From the NCBI GenBank assembly GCA_036345935.2, contig JADWOT020001577.1:744001-808000 (forward strand): DNA of 64,000 nt, read 5' to 3'. A program made the translations under genes and the position numbers. Shown here piece after piece: positions 49,081 to 61,765 of this stretch; the stretch's first letter is position 1, and each line of letters opens with the position of its first letter. The notes below the pieces were generated by a model. It was not told the origin of the DNA. It was given only the letters and a program-made list of their open reading frames with translations, and did no database searches. This DNA comes from Taenia hydatigena (lineage: Eukaryota; Platyhelminthes; Cestoda; Cyclophyllidea; Taeniidae).

Positions 49081-50100
49081 CAATTTTATGCGGGACGGCA
49101 CACTATATAGCCTAAGGAAACTGACTAGTGTTGGACCACACCATCGTTTCAATTCAGGAAAAGCGGTCCTTGTCTATGCGAACATGGCCACTGACTGACC
49201 CTACTTACAGCATCTCTTGCATGTACAAAATAAGTTGCACGCATTCGTTCACTCGAGTGATACGACAGCAATCATGTTGCATTAGGCCTAAGCGCAATTG
49301 AAAATAGACTTCCTCCCTGGCAGAGCAGTCCACTTCGTTACCTAGTAATAATTACACCTCACTAAGTACAGACGTGTCCTCCAACTTCACCGCAGCATGC
49401 AGTAACTTGATCAGCTTGCATAATGATTGCCAAAATTACCACCACGGCTGGCATGTTTACAACGCGGCTTGACCCAAGAGACTGTTAGCGTGTCTGTGAA
49501 CATCTGTGCAGTCCTCCATTCGGGCGACCACAGACCGTTGCCTCACACTCGTAGTTGAGTTGGCTCACTCGCAGTGGGTGGAGAAGGGAGCATATGAAAC
49601 ATGATATGCATGGCCGGATGATGTGGTCAAATTCTCCTGCAAAGGATATAAAGACATCACATTAATCATGCAGTAGATGACACCAAAACCTGTCCAATGC
49701 GAGCAAAATAATGTTCCAAGCATCATCCGCTTTCAACGCCATCTGCTTGAAGTTGTCTAGCATTCAATGGGTCAATGGCAAACAAGGCATGATATCTAAT
49801 TCGACAATTTAATATGAGTGTCGTACAGTCAAAAGACGTCCATAAATGTGATACTTAATTCTCCCAAGTATCTAACAGTAGGTCAAGCCATCGTGGTGGG
49901 TAAATTGGCACTGTGGAGAAGTTAATTTTGTTAATATTAATGCATTACTATTGATTTGATGTGGGGAAAATCCAAGAATGAGGTGTAAAATCCGACATGA
50001 AATTGGCAACTAGTGCCAAAAGCAAGCTGCAAAACCTTAACCACAAATAGATTAAGACCAACTGCCCGCTCGATGTGAAATGTACGAATTTCGAGAGGGT
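49080..50100 (+). repeat. R module, copy c
   Basis: It matches copies a and d. Shared phrases are CTGACTGACCCTA.TTACAGCATCTCTT (49193), AATAATTACACCTCAC (49347), GACCCAAGAGACTGTTAGCG (49472), ACCTGTCCAATGCGAGCAAAATAA (49688), and TTTTGTTAATATTAA (49926). Confidence 0.7.
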
Positions 50101-52868
50101 GATGAAAGCAAAGCATAGAGTAACATGCTAATAATTTGTTGCGATTCCAAAATTTGCTCCTTTCAGATCTCGAAGATGAGGAGTTTTACTAAATTCGCTC
50201 TTATATTATTGCATCAGTGTATCAGATGGCTTACACCTGCCTATTGGGTGCAACTATATTCAAAGCATCGTTCTCTTCCAGCACTATCTGGCTCATGTGT
50301 CAATCACCTCCGTCTGCGGAAAGGTCTGGCGGTCATGATTCTCTAATCAGCTTTAGTTCATTCAAAGAACATGAGCACTCCAACTAGACTAAGGGCTCTA
50401 GCAATATGGTAAGAGGCAAACTTTCAATGCTACTATTCATATAGTTCTTCACCTACTAATTTTTTGTTCAAACTCTATCCCTTATTGAGATCACGTAAGT
50501 ATTCGACAAGACGAAAATTGATAATACTTACAATTCACAACTTACCCTGTGCAGTACCATTTTCTCGCCAAAAAATAACAATTTAACGAAGCGTAATTGC
50601 TAGACAGTCTCACACATGGGTAGGATCGCGTTGTCATCTGGATAAAAGGCAAGCATAAATATTGCTGATCTTTCTGCACATTCTGCTTTACTACTTTCAA
50701 TTTTCCAGCGCATTTTAAGCACAGCGGTAAGCAATGCAGAGAAGGTGCTGCTGAGTAAATCAAAAGTCGAGGCTGTTTACAAGTAGCGTGTCAGCCTCCC
50801 TTGTTCATATGCATCAATTGCACAGGAATGCGATTCGGTCTGTGATGACCCCTTACTGCTTCAAACTCTATCGGACTGGGTGCCAGCTAAGCTCTAGTCA
50901 TACAACATGATCGTGCTTGTATCACAATCTAAGCTTCATTTATTTTGTTTTGAAGCGTTAGAGATCTCTCTTCCTGTGCTCAGCATGGGTTTTGGCAATG
51001 CTCTAAGTTGACTAACAGAAACAACCATCAAGGAGTAAATAAGTTAAATTTTTCGATTTAGTTGGTGCTTTGTCGGAGAGGTTCTTCAATTTTAGAACGA
51101 AAAATTTGATTTCAGTTTCGAGAGTGACGTGACAATAATGCGCAAGATAAAGTGAGTGATAATACGACACTTGGGCACCAAGATGGACAAATTCAATTGC
51201 CGTTGCAGACGGGACTTCGATTCCCTTTTCCTTTTGCTTTTCACTAGTGCGCCATCTTTTGTTCGATTTGTCGAAGACTGTTTCTCTATCTTTGTTTATT
51301 AAAAGAAACTGGCATCATTTTGAAGTCCATTGATAAACTCTACACAATCAACCCGCAATTTTGGAGCTGCATCACTCCATGCCTTGTGATTGGACTACAA
51401 CTGGGCATGCACTTCACAATAAATTTCCTCCGGGTCCCATTTTTAACGCGTTAGCCTTTTTTGGCATGCAACTCAACCCTCAGTATTTGCTTTGCCATCA
51501 ACCGTACCACCGCCTCCGCATCCTTTAGCCGCCACTGCAGTGAGCACAACGGAGGATGTTTTCTAAATATACCAACACAAATGTCCCACATGGTAGTGCA
51601 ACCAATTTAGGCTGGCACGCCAAATCAAACTGTTGACTCCCTGTTCTGCTGTTAGATCCATCAATAGGCAACGGCGCGAAGGCAATTACTTTTAAAAGCT
51701 TCCAAGAGTTTATGCTTGCATGTTCCTTAGTAAATGGCACATCATAACAAACCTATGTCGCATATAGCCTTGGTTGAGCTTTTCTGTGCCTCTTCTAATG
51801 TATGATGTGTGAATTACTAGAAGGAGCTTAAGGCTTGTCTTCTATGTTAATGCCCTTCTACAAATATCGACTCGACACCACGGCCAACCAGCAACACCTT
51901 TTCCCCGTGTAACACCCCACAATCCGGTCGGTGAGATCTCGGGCTCATGCAAAAATTTCGCCTTCTTAATCACTTTCTTCAGGATAGATACACTGCAGTA
52001 TGCTTTGTCTATTTTGATTAACATCTGAGACGTCAGTTCTATCTCAAACAGGTGCTGGTTGGTTGCCTGCCGAAAGAACACTTATGCACTGCTAGTTTCT
52101 GTCTTATGTGCCTGTTTGTGTTACAGCAAGCTAGCCCTTATAATTCCACTGAGAACTCGCTTTCTGCAGTTGGTCTAGCAAAGCCAGTGACTCTAACCTT
52201 CCAGCATGAAGAATCTTTCTAGCCTGCCACTAGGATATTCGGTGTCGCACCGGTTGTAAACTCGCATGTCTATTTTAGTCAGCCGTTTTAATCCGCTTCT
52301 GAGGGCTTACTACAAATTGGTGAGAACTACTATATGAATGATAGTTAGAATCAAACGTGCTCGAGTACTGTCATAGGTACACCTTGCCAGTTGCACCACA
52401 CAGCATCGCTTTCCATTAATCCTTCTCTTTTGGCCGACTCGACATAGTCCATAGTCCAAGGAGTGCTCAAGACTATAAGTGGATTCGCACCTCGGTTGCA
52501 CTCCACCTAACCAGATGCGATGCACCATATCAACTCAAGTCTTCCACATGCCCCGATGCTACCTTATCACATGTCGCAACCCTCCTACAGCAGCTATAAA
52601 TTCGACAACTCTATTTCCGTTGCCGATTTCAGCAATTGATTTCTCTCGTTTTCTCAGCAAATGCCATATTTTCATCATAAAGCCCCGTGACGTAATGCAT
52701 ATGGCTTGATATGATTTACTTTATATGCAGCTTGTTAAATAACTCATTAGAGTTGAGCTGTGAAAAGGGTAATTCACTGTGCAGTCAAGTGCTCGGAGAA
52801 AGGGATTGTCATCCATAATAGCAGAGATGCAGACTCATTCGAGTATAGTTGCTTACGAAGGAAAATAT
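50100..52868. other. Unassigned interval with an F-like fragment
   Basis: The stretch 50260-50410 resembles F1/F2. The rest shows no gene I recognise. Minus frames at 51525-51740 and 51842-52081 are open for 71 and 79 codons but match no known family. Confidence 0.4.
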
Positions 52869-53895
52869 TACCTGCTTCGCCTTATAATCCATTCACCGAG
52901 TTCTTGGCTTTCGAGTCTCCTAGAGTAAGTCAATGGAGTTAGCAGGCGTGTGTGTGTGTGTCGAGGGGGAAGAGGGTTACGATGAGAACCTATTGCACCA
53001 GTGCTACGTATCACGCCCTTCGGAGGGTAGAAGAAGGAAACACTCGACCTGCTTTTGCCGAGTTTGGCAATAATATTGCCCATGCAACAGGACCTTCATG
53101 TGTGGGCAACGCCCATCCAAGTAGGCAGGGCTGTTGATCATGTCAGCCTTCATTGGTTGTACCAGATTATGCGTATTCAGACCAGAAAAAAGATTTATTA
53201 GCAGAGTTTGCCAATAACGACGCACGTAGATAGCTGAAATGAAGGTTGATCCCTTGGGAAAGGGAAGAGAGGACTAACCAGTCATCAAACGATTGATGGT
53301 GAAGTTCTGCTATGATTCGCTGGTGTCGATCTCATGATTACCTTAAGGACTTGAGGTCTTCCGTGTAAAATATTTGTGAGATGTGAAGTCAATACAATTT
53401 GCCAGGAATCGGACCAACATTCGTGCATTGGAGCTCAACAAAAATTCTATAATTGTGAGGATTGACAGTGCCAAAAGATAACTCATGTGAGAGGAGGGTT
53501 ACAATGGTCTCTTACCATAGGCTTTACATTACCTTTACCCACTTGACCTATTTGAGCTCCATGACGGAATTGTCTGCATTGTTATTGATTGCTCGGCGCA
53601 GTTCATTGGCAAAGTTGGTATTTGTAATTTGGTGGGAGGTGCCTACGAATAAGTAGGAGGAGGTAAAGAGTGGTGCCGAATGAGCCTAAACAAAAGCACT
53701 AAAATTAGGTCACTTAGAACCTTATTACGATAACATTGCTGATTTTTGATTCTGCTAACTGCATTTTCTGTATATGCAGTCCCTTAAATCGTTGCAGCAA
53801 ACCTTGCCGCCTTTTCTACTGCTTATTTAAGAGTTTAGTTTAATGCAACTTCATCGCCACAACTTGAACGTGAGTTTGATGAACAAGTCCCTTTA
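52868..53895 (+). repeat. Duplication C, copy C2
   Basis: Direct partner of C1 and source-like partner of the inverted copy at 22675-23470. It includes the 64-codon frame at 53462-53656 that ends at the same stop in the inverted copy. It runs directly into the Snail-like N-terminal relic. Confidence 0.8.
52948..52961 (+). repeat. (GT)7 microsatellite
   Basis: Seven GT units inside C2; C1 lacks them at the matching place. Confidence 0.85.
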
Positions 53896-54146
53896 GAGGA
53901 TTTGCTTTTTCATCCTTCCCATCAACCCATGTCCTCATCCCCTTTCGCTGATCAGCCAAGTCAAAGCGCTTTCACAATTTCGTGCTCCACCTGTCAATCC
54001 TCATTCCTTGATAGCACCCTATGTTCCATGTCAGTCTCTTCCACAACAGCCTGGTAGAGTTGGCTTGCAGGCCTTCGACTACCATCCCTTCTATCACTAC
54101 CTGTTTCCAAAGTTTATGCTCGACATGGCGTACGGTGAGCAGAAAA
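53890..54146 (+). pseudogene. Relic of the Snail-like N-terminal exon (plus strand)
   Basis: The frame reads QVKALSQFRAPPVN, then APYVPCQSLPQQPGRVGL, then FDYHPFYHYLFPKFMLDMAYG. It then meets GGTGAGC, a good splice-donor shape at about 54139. It aligns with 26639-27022 and with the inverted relic at 22642-22900. A 2-nt difference against the 26.7-kb copy near 53935 shifts the frame upstream. No zinc-finger exon follows within reach, so this exon is also stranded. Confidence 0.55.
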
Positions 54147-54880
54147 GTAGTTGTGGTCATTAGGCTCGGAGCAACGCCCTTATTCTACAGACACTTTGCA
54201 AAATGCAACCACCGTAATGCTGCAAATTTAGCAAAGTGAAACCATCTCCATCTATTGGTCTATTGTGACTGACTGCACCGAAGGCAGTGGATGCGGTGAT
54301 GAGGCTTCTTATCATGCGACTCTCAGCTAGCGCAGTTGTTCCCACTCCACCTTTCTTTGTCCTTCCTGGAAACGAATGATCTGCGCGTCCAAAGCCAATG
54401 CAAGATCCCGCAGGAGAAGTCTTCTCTGTGGGAACCGCATCCAGCACTACTACTAATCGTTATTTTGGACATTATAATGCTACTGCGTTTCAACCACTGG
54501 AAGCATCTAGCATCCTAATGGTTCCATGCCAGTGCTTCTAAAAATCCCTTGAACCCCATAAATCTTAAACACTAAATATCACTTTCAGTGCAACAGATTT
54601 CTTCCTTTTTGCTGCCTCTATGATGATGAGGCTGCATTCGTGTTGACAGGATGGCGTGAGCTGATCCATGAAACCTGAATTCAAAATCTTAATGTGTCGG
54701 TTGTCTCCCTACTTATAGGCACATAGGTAGATACTCACACTCACTCAATACTTTTCACCGTGTTCGCATGCATAAGCGCACCTTGTCAAGCATGTGTAAG
54801 ATAAGTGCATTCGATGCGCGAGAGGACGAGTCCTTCTTATCAAGCATGCACAGATAATGGAACATGGTGGAATCCCTTCA
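54147..54880. other. Spacer between the Snail relic and F2
   Basis: I recognise no gene. The expected intron and finger exon of the Snail-like gene are not found here. Confidence 0.45.
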
Positions 54881-55410
54881 ACATATCACCGTGACGGCTT
54901 GATGCTTCAGCGTCTGTGAAGGAATGCGATAAGTGGCCTTGAGTGGCGATTTGTAGTCGTGCGTCCGTGTGAGGGGTGAGCATGCTCCCTTTTGACAATC
55001 CTTTTGTGTTCTTCCTACCAACCGTATCGCAGCTGGCTATATCGTTTTGCCCTTTTGTGATGCTGAAGTAGCTGCGTTGCTGTGCTCACTGGAACCTCTT
55101 ATGCGCTTCAGGTGTGGCTCATTTCTATGCATTGTTAGAAGCTCTGTTTCCTAAAAATTGTCAAAAATTTTAGCAAAAGTTGAGGTGATGGGGCTGTACG
55201 ATGCTCTCTTTATAATGTAACTGTACTGCACTGCTTTCCTGATATTTCGATTCTCAGTTTCTAGTCCACAGCTCGTGTGTTAATCCTGTCCCTCTGCAAA
55301 ACGAATTGATATTAATGGTTCTTCTATCAGACTTAGGCCATTCAGAGAACTCGCATGCTCTCTTAAGGCTAATGGCTCTAAAATGGTCCATCATCTGGCA
55401 CTATTTTATT
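54880..55410 (+). repeat. Duplication F, copy F2
   Basis: Partner of F1 at 42590-43110; both are non-coding as far as I can see. Confidence 0.5.
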
Positions 55411-57690
55411 CAATCTCTTTTCTTTCCGATTGGTTGGCTTTTCATCAAGACAGGAGTCCCACATGTATACAAATCGCACTTCTTTATCTGTAGGGGAGGC
55501 GCTGCTGATTAGGGCGAAGGTTTGGTTAGAACTCACTACACCAGCTTCTAATGCTACACTTACAGGAAGGTAGAAAGGGAGGACAATTGAATTGGCTCTG
55601 CCGAGTGCATTAAGATCAACACCTTAGCACCGAGTCCTTTAAATTTATATCACTTGCCCCGTGTCTGAGCACGCGCGAGTGTGCATTGTGTCAGACCTGT
55701 ATGACTACATCAAAACGTGCGAGTTCAGAAGGGATGGGTAGTAGAGTCCCTCGTCGTGAGACATTAGGGACTCGACAAATAGAGGTAGAAGAGGGCATAT
55801 TTTCATTCTTTAGGTTATCACAGGATCTGTAAGCCTGAGAGTAAATAGAGTTGCAGTGAACTGCAAAGACTTTTCTTTGAAGCATCAGTTCACGGCAAAG
55901 TGAACATTATTGGCCAGAATTTAGACCAACGTTCTTGAAATCCCGGACCTACTCATTAGAGATGAGGCGTTGGCTAAAACATGTTGCCTGAGGTAGCTGC
56001 TCTTCTTAATGCAAGTACTTTGAACGATCCGGACCTTAAGCATTTTTGACCACGCATTCTCTTTCAATGATCGTGTTAATTCAAGCGGTATTTACACCTT
56101 GTGTTGACTCAATTAACTGACAGAAACCAGTCTGTTTCTTCTCATCACCGCAGTCAAATACCAAAAACAAGGCTGCAGTTTATTTTAGAAGTCGTTTATA
56201 GAAGAATATGCGGCAGTGTGTCTTGCTGTTTTTTACGATTAAACAACTTGTTGCAAAAATTGCGAAACTTGCTTAGATTTTGTTTGTGGCTTAGGTCCGT
56301 TTCGTGCTCTGAGTTTTTCCTCTAAGTAAGATGCTCGCCCCCAAATGTGATTACACATTTGGCGCCAATGACCGGGATATAATCAGGTGTGCTGTTGACG
56401 CTTGAACATGATGCTGATTCACCGCCCGCTTACGCAAGCAGACATTACTATATGGACTTTGGTAGAAGTGCTGACTGAATGCCTTAACTTGCTCCGAGGA
56501 GAAATTTCGTCTTCTAAATTCAAGTTCACCTTTTGTTTCGTAACTTTATCGAAATGCAATTGGACAATCGACACACCGCAACAGTTTGAGACGGTAGGAG
56601 AAACCATTGGGGTGAACCGGTGCCCCGACGTGGCATGCGCACGGATCTCGCGATTCGACACCAGCTTTATAATCGGACTGCTTCCGCAAGAGCTGCATTT
56701 AACATGTGCACATCCATCAACGTCAGCTCAACAAAATTTACACCTGTGCTGCTGTCAAGCCGTGGCAACTGCAGCAGCAAGTAACCATTGACTGCAATCA
56801 TCACAATAATTTTGCCAGCCACCACGTCTGAATCAGCAACAGCCTAATAATGTCAAACAGATCTCATGGAATGAATGGCAACCCTAACAAACGGCCGCTG
56901 TCCAAAATGAGAAATGCGAAACCAAATCGGGTGATTTCGCTATTGAAATGGATTTTACATCCGTGGACAACATGAACCTTGAGCCATGTCGGCATTCCTA
57001 TTCCAGCCATTCTGTACTCTTATTCCCTTATCACGATTCCTTTCATCTTCTAAAAACTATCCTGCACCCTGCTGCCTTATGGTCTTCTAACATCTAACTT
57101 CTTCGATTCACTTTGTGCAATAGATGCGTGTTAACAAATCCAGGCAGTGTGACTTTGATTGCAGTAATTGTTTTGTTCATTGGAGGACGATGACGTGAAT
57201 TAAACTCTATTTTTCCGATGAGATGGCATAACTTAAATCTTCGTTTGTGCATGCTGTAATCCCCTCGCGCAGACAGGTAGTATGAAAAGTGGTTGCTCTC
57301 TTACACCCAAAATTTAGGTCGAAAATCTCCATTGGCGATTGTTGAAATTGTAGGGATGGCTAAAGTAGACTTCATGCCTAAAATATAGCCAAAGACAAAC
57401 GAGGTAGCTTGGTAATAGCATTCATTTTGATGGGCGTTGAAAGCCTCAGAGTGCTAACCCTTTCCAGCGATGTGTGTGTAACCGTAATTGCAGAGTTGTT
57501 TTTCCGTGCATTTGCAACAACTGTCGCACTAGTGCATCACGGCTCTTACTGGCACTAGTATCGCCATTTTATGTAAAATCTGCTTTGAATTTGTCAACCG
57601 GATAGAATGCTCTTGATTCTAGCGCACTACGTGCCCTCTTAAGTCAAAGTGGCCATTGTGGTAGGGCAATATATATATGTATATATATGG
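55410..57690. other. Unassigned interval
   Basis: The frame at 56402-56791 (+, 129 residues) ends in a Cys/Ala-rich tail and has no recognised family. Another frame, with one internal stop near 56880, continues to about 57090 and includes QQQPNN. Neither is supported as a gene. Confidence 0.4.
57669..57688. repeat. AT/GT microsatellite
   Basis: (AT)5GT(AT)4 sits immediately before the left boundary of D2. Confidence 0.85.
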
Positions 57691-60010
57691 TATGTAATGT
57701 ATGCACCTTTAAATCCCCGCTGAAGGCGAGAGTTCGTCAATGAACGCTAACAAGATATGCTTCACCTGCCCGCGTGGAGGTGTGGATCCTGAAGAAGGAA
57801 CACTGTGATCACTCTGAGTCGCTTATATCATTAGCAATATATAGTATTTACTTTTGCCCAGCCAGTTTCTTGCTTATGTCTGCCTTAACAATCCAATGCA
57901 CTCGAACAACGCTTAATATTCTGCTAAATAAATTTCAGGTCGTAGTGTTTAAAATTGCTAATCAGGAAGGCAGAGAGGCGGATGAAGTGGTGAGCGTGAT
58001 GTGAAGTAGAATCATATGGTTGGCACTCTGGCGGTTATTAGGTGCAGAAGCTAGTGCTCCGCAGTGCCGCCTACGGCGTAACACTCAGAAAATGGTTCGA
58101 CTTGGATTCGCTGGCAACTATTACTATTCTCGGTCAAGCCTAGTCACCGCCTGATTTTTTAACACCCTCCTGCTGCAAGGCCTTCGACACCATCGAGACT
58201 GTTGAGTTACATCGCTTCGATCCACTATTTGCCCACAGCGGTCATTTTATTCAGTTCGGCTGCAATAGCTGACTTGGAGGAAAAAAATCGTGACGGACGA
58301 GTATACATTTACAATTGAATGGTGTGATCAACTATACAAATTAACGAAGTTTGGCTACTATTGTAGGCTACATCAGGAAGAATCGAAAGTGTTTGAAGGA
58401 TTGAGTGCATACATGAGTAAATTAATGAAAAGGGAATTAGATAGAAATCAATCTTTAGGCTTGCAAACGTAACTGCTTCACACCCCAACAACGCTTACTT
58501 TCAAGTATTCATTAGGGTCAACATATTCTGACCCCGGTCAGTAGAGTAAATTGATGACTACAATGAATAAAAAGCCATCGGTTTGAAGCAACAATTGCAA
58601 AGTTTGATTCCGCGGTAAAGTGTTAGGTGGCCACACCGTAGACCTGCACTGCTCAAGGTTTTTAGACGTCCTTTCTTCTGCCGTTTCTACGCAATTATGC
58701 GGTCTCAAAAATCCAGGACATCGACAAAAAGGGTTTATGGGTGATCATGGTGGACAATGTGTGTGTATTCCATCAAAGATTGTCAACCACCAGTCCAATA
58801 TCAACGTTATCACTCTTGCGCACTCGACAATTGCAAAGTTAATTATTGCTACCTTCAAGCAAACAGGAGACAAATTTGCTAGTTCTTCTTGCCATCAAAT
58901 TAAAAATCTCTATTTTTTCGTGGATTTTGATGGTGAAGTTTAATTGATCTAACGGTGCGGTGGCGAAACTCGCCTCGTCCAAGATGTCGTGCTATCTCTC
59001 TGCGCAGTTGCACGAGACAAAACCTGGACTCAAATTACGCGAGATTGCATCCACTAACCTTGGGGTGCCGTGAGGCGAAAGCTTAGACACTCCTTCTCTG
59101 CACACTAAAGATAGAGAGGTGCGACTTGTTTTATATTTGACTCCTCAAATGTCACGCACAACGCCAATCGACTTAGTCCCCTTCTTTGCATACTCCTGAC
59201 GCCTTACCTACTTGGATCCTGATGCACTCAACTAACAGCCCCACTTCCATTTCTCATGTACAGAGACACTATTCTCATTGTTCGAGTTATTTGACTGCCC
59301 AACAAAGTGTCACAGTTCGTCGATAGGCTACAGCACTTTTGTGAAAATCGCAGGTCTTTGGTATCGCCTCCTCCAGTTTCACCTTCCACACTACTTTTCG
59401 AAGCGATACCTACATTAAAATTTTTCATGCGTTGCAACAACTGTTTTTGCCTCAGTAAGCTTGTTAGTGTACCTAAATTTCCTCTTTTTGGCTAAGCCAA
59501 ATAAGTTCATCCCTATTTTAGGTTGCGTGAGTTGTGGTACTCTCTAAAGCGCAGGAGTGCAACCGCAGCCACTTATGATTGCACTACAAAAGGAAGAAGC
59601 CTCAGAGTTAAGCTGATGCGGACAGTTGAGGGCAGCTCTTAATAGATATGCACATTTTTATTAGGTCCGCACAGATGTAGGCAATGCAAATGCTCCATTT
59701 GATTCACTCGCGCAGAGCAATTAAACATTATAACAGAAATCGAGATTACGTAGTCCCGATTCAGATCTGACATTGTGGTGACAATGGACTTTAAATAAAT
59801 TTATTGGCAGTGGCCCCTAACCGGCATGGTTCCATGGAATTTCTGCTCCCATTTCAATGTGCATAGATATGCTGAGGTGTACAATGGCTTAATTGGATAC
59901 CTACGATACCTTGTCAATCTGCTTACTCAAAGTCCTATCACCTTCCATGGTTTCCATATTACAGTTTGCATCAAGCGTACTGGCGAACGCAAAGTAGTTT
60001 AATTCAGTTC
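57690..60010 (+). repeat. Duplication D, copy D2
   Basis: Direct partner of D1 (19470-22285). It contains the uninterrupted copy of the D open frame (58290-58472). Its minus frame at 59228-59440 aligns without gaps for about 70 codons with the minus frame at 21720-21992 in D1. Substitutions there do not obviously favour third positions. Confidence 0.75.
58290..58472 (+). other. Open copy of the D frame, function unknown
   Basis: A 60-residue frame from GTG at 58290 (the D1 copy has ATG at this place). It includes DEYTFTIEWCDQLYKLTKF and SAYMSKLMKRELDRN. The composition is coding-like. The D1 partner is frameshifted, and about 17 of 60 residues differ, which suggests no constraint since duplication. 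No family is recognised. Confidence 0.2.
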
Positions 60011-60765
60011 GTCTCACAGATGCAATTAAATGCCTACCACCGAAATGACGACTGGCGCTGACATTGATTCCTCTGCCAATCTCAATAGTTTGTGCACTAC
60101 CTTGGGTAAAGCCGCTTCCGCTGATTGGTCAGCGACATGACGCGCAAAAGTCATTGCCCTCAGTAGTCGGCGCACCAACATCAGACCACAACTTCCCTGA
60201 TGATACCTGTGCGTTGTAACGACTCAAGAGAAAGGAAAATGAACTCTTAAGCGGGAACGATGGCTCTCACTTAAGCCAACCTTCAGCTAAAATGCGGAAA
60301 TTAAAGACAAATGATTTCCGATTTGTTTCACTAGTCTTTGAACTGATTCAAACTTCAGTTCGGCATTTCTGTTTATCAAGAGTTCAACTAAGGCAAGAGA
60401 ACTCAAGCAAAGGAATAGAAGCCTAATTGGCAAGTTGTCTCTCACTTCTGTGTAAAGCACTTGCTAGCACACATTGGCAAGTTTTATGTGAAATTCGTCA
60501 GCGGTTAAAGCAGAATATTTGAGGTTGTATCGATCTTGCGTACTTTTTACTTCTTCGTCAAGCATTCGCCATCTGTAGTGTCGTTGTAAGAATTTGCGCC
60601 AAAATAGGAGCTAGGTCCCTTTGGCTTAAACAGTATACGAGGGTAGACGATGGAAAGCAAAACGAGTTATAAGTAGTGAAAATTCTTAATTCTTGCAGTT
60701 TATATGCTACGGTAATCACAACGATTCAGTGACCAGATGTATGAAAATCTGGCACAAGGCGTGGT

Positions 60766-60777
60766 GGGGGGGGGGGG
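60766..60777 (+). repeat. Run of 12 G
   Basis: G12 inside the E2-specific segment. In an otherwise AT-leaning window this is conspicuous and may also be prone to sequencing error. Confidence 0.85.
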
Positions 60778-61701
60778 CGAGTAATGGTCATCACGTCACC
60801 GCTTCAACCGTAACATGGACAACACACCAGGTGGGAGAGGTGATGGTGAGCAAAGCCACGTGCGAACTCGCGACTTGACCCCAACAAAGAGGAGGATGGG
60901 CGCACACATCAGCGATTTGGGCAGGATAACTTTTTCTCTACGTGCGGAATCAGTTCGAGTGTGCGTGATTATGAAATTCAAATGGTTAGAGAGAATCGCA
61001 GGTTTCGGAAGCTGCGGTGTAAAATAGACTGCTTGGATGCACAAGGAAAGAAATTCGGCTATGACGAAAGGGTCAACTTAGCCCAAAACAGCTACATTAA
61101 GGGTAAGCAGAAAGTTTAGCAATAGTTGGGAACATGATGTCGAGGCACACTAAGAGATTCAAAGATCTACTTACGTATCCGCAGTGCCTCATTTATCTAC
61201 TTGCTAAAGCTCGTATTGTCTGTGGTATTTATTTTAATAATCAGCAGCAGGCACACTGGCACCCACCAACTTATTAAAATGGTTTTATCTCACAAATGCA
61301 GGCAAATCTTATGCGCTAAATTACACGACTGGTGTTGATATCGACTCCTCAGTCAATCACATCAGTTAGCACCCCACTCTGGACAAGACTGTCCCTTCCA
61401 ATTGGCCTGCAATGTGACGCACAAAAGCCGTGCTCCTTAGTGTCCAGAGCATCAGCGCCAAACCATGGTAACCGGTAGTGTCGCTGCAAAGAGGTCCCTG
61501 TCAAACGAGCAGCTTACTTGGTGGTATCTGTGCGTTGGAACACATGCTTGTTCTCTTCTTGAACAGTAACACGGAATGACAATTAGTATTAATTTGCATA
61601 AATAAACTTTGAATTAGTCCTAACTTCGTTTATGTATCTCTGCGCGTTACAATTTCAGTCGCAATGGGTAAGCTTAGGTAAAGGGATAAAAACAGCAGCA
61701 A

Positions 61702-61765
61702 TGATGTGTGACCACTTCGTGTCGTTGCGTTGACGACACACCAGCTGTGAGAAGTGATGGGGAAC
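61702..61765 (+). other. 64-nt block identical in E1 and E2, with hairpin
   Basis: Partner of 24347-24410. The hairpin GTGTCGT-tgcgttg-ACGACAC lies at 61719-61739 and CAGCTG follows. Confidence 0.7.

Noticed and set aside
56402..56791. 129-codon open frame
   Set aside because: There is no recognisable domain, and the antisense strand is equally open (56419-56661), which points to composition and not coding.
57669..57688. AT microsatellite as a D2 duplication breakpoint signal
   Set aside because: It borders D2, but the matching D1 edge has no such tract, and AT repeats are common.
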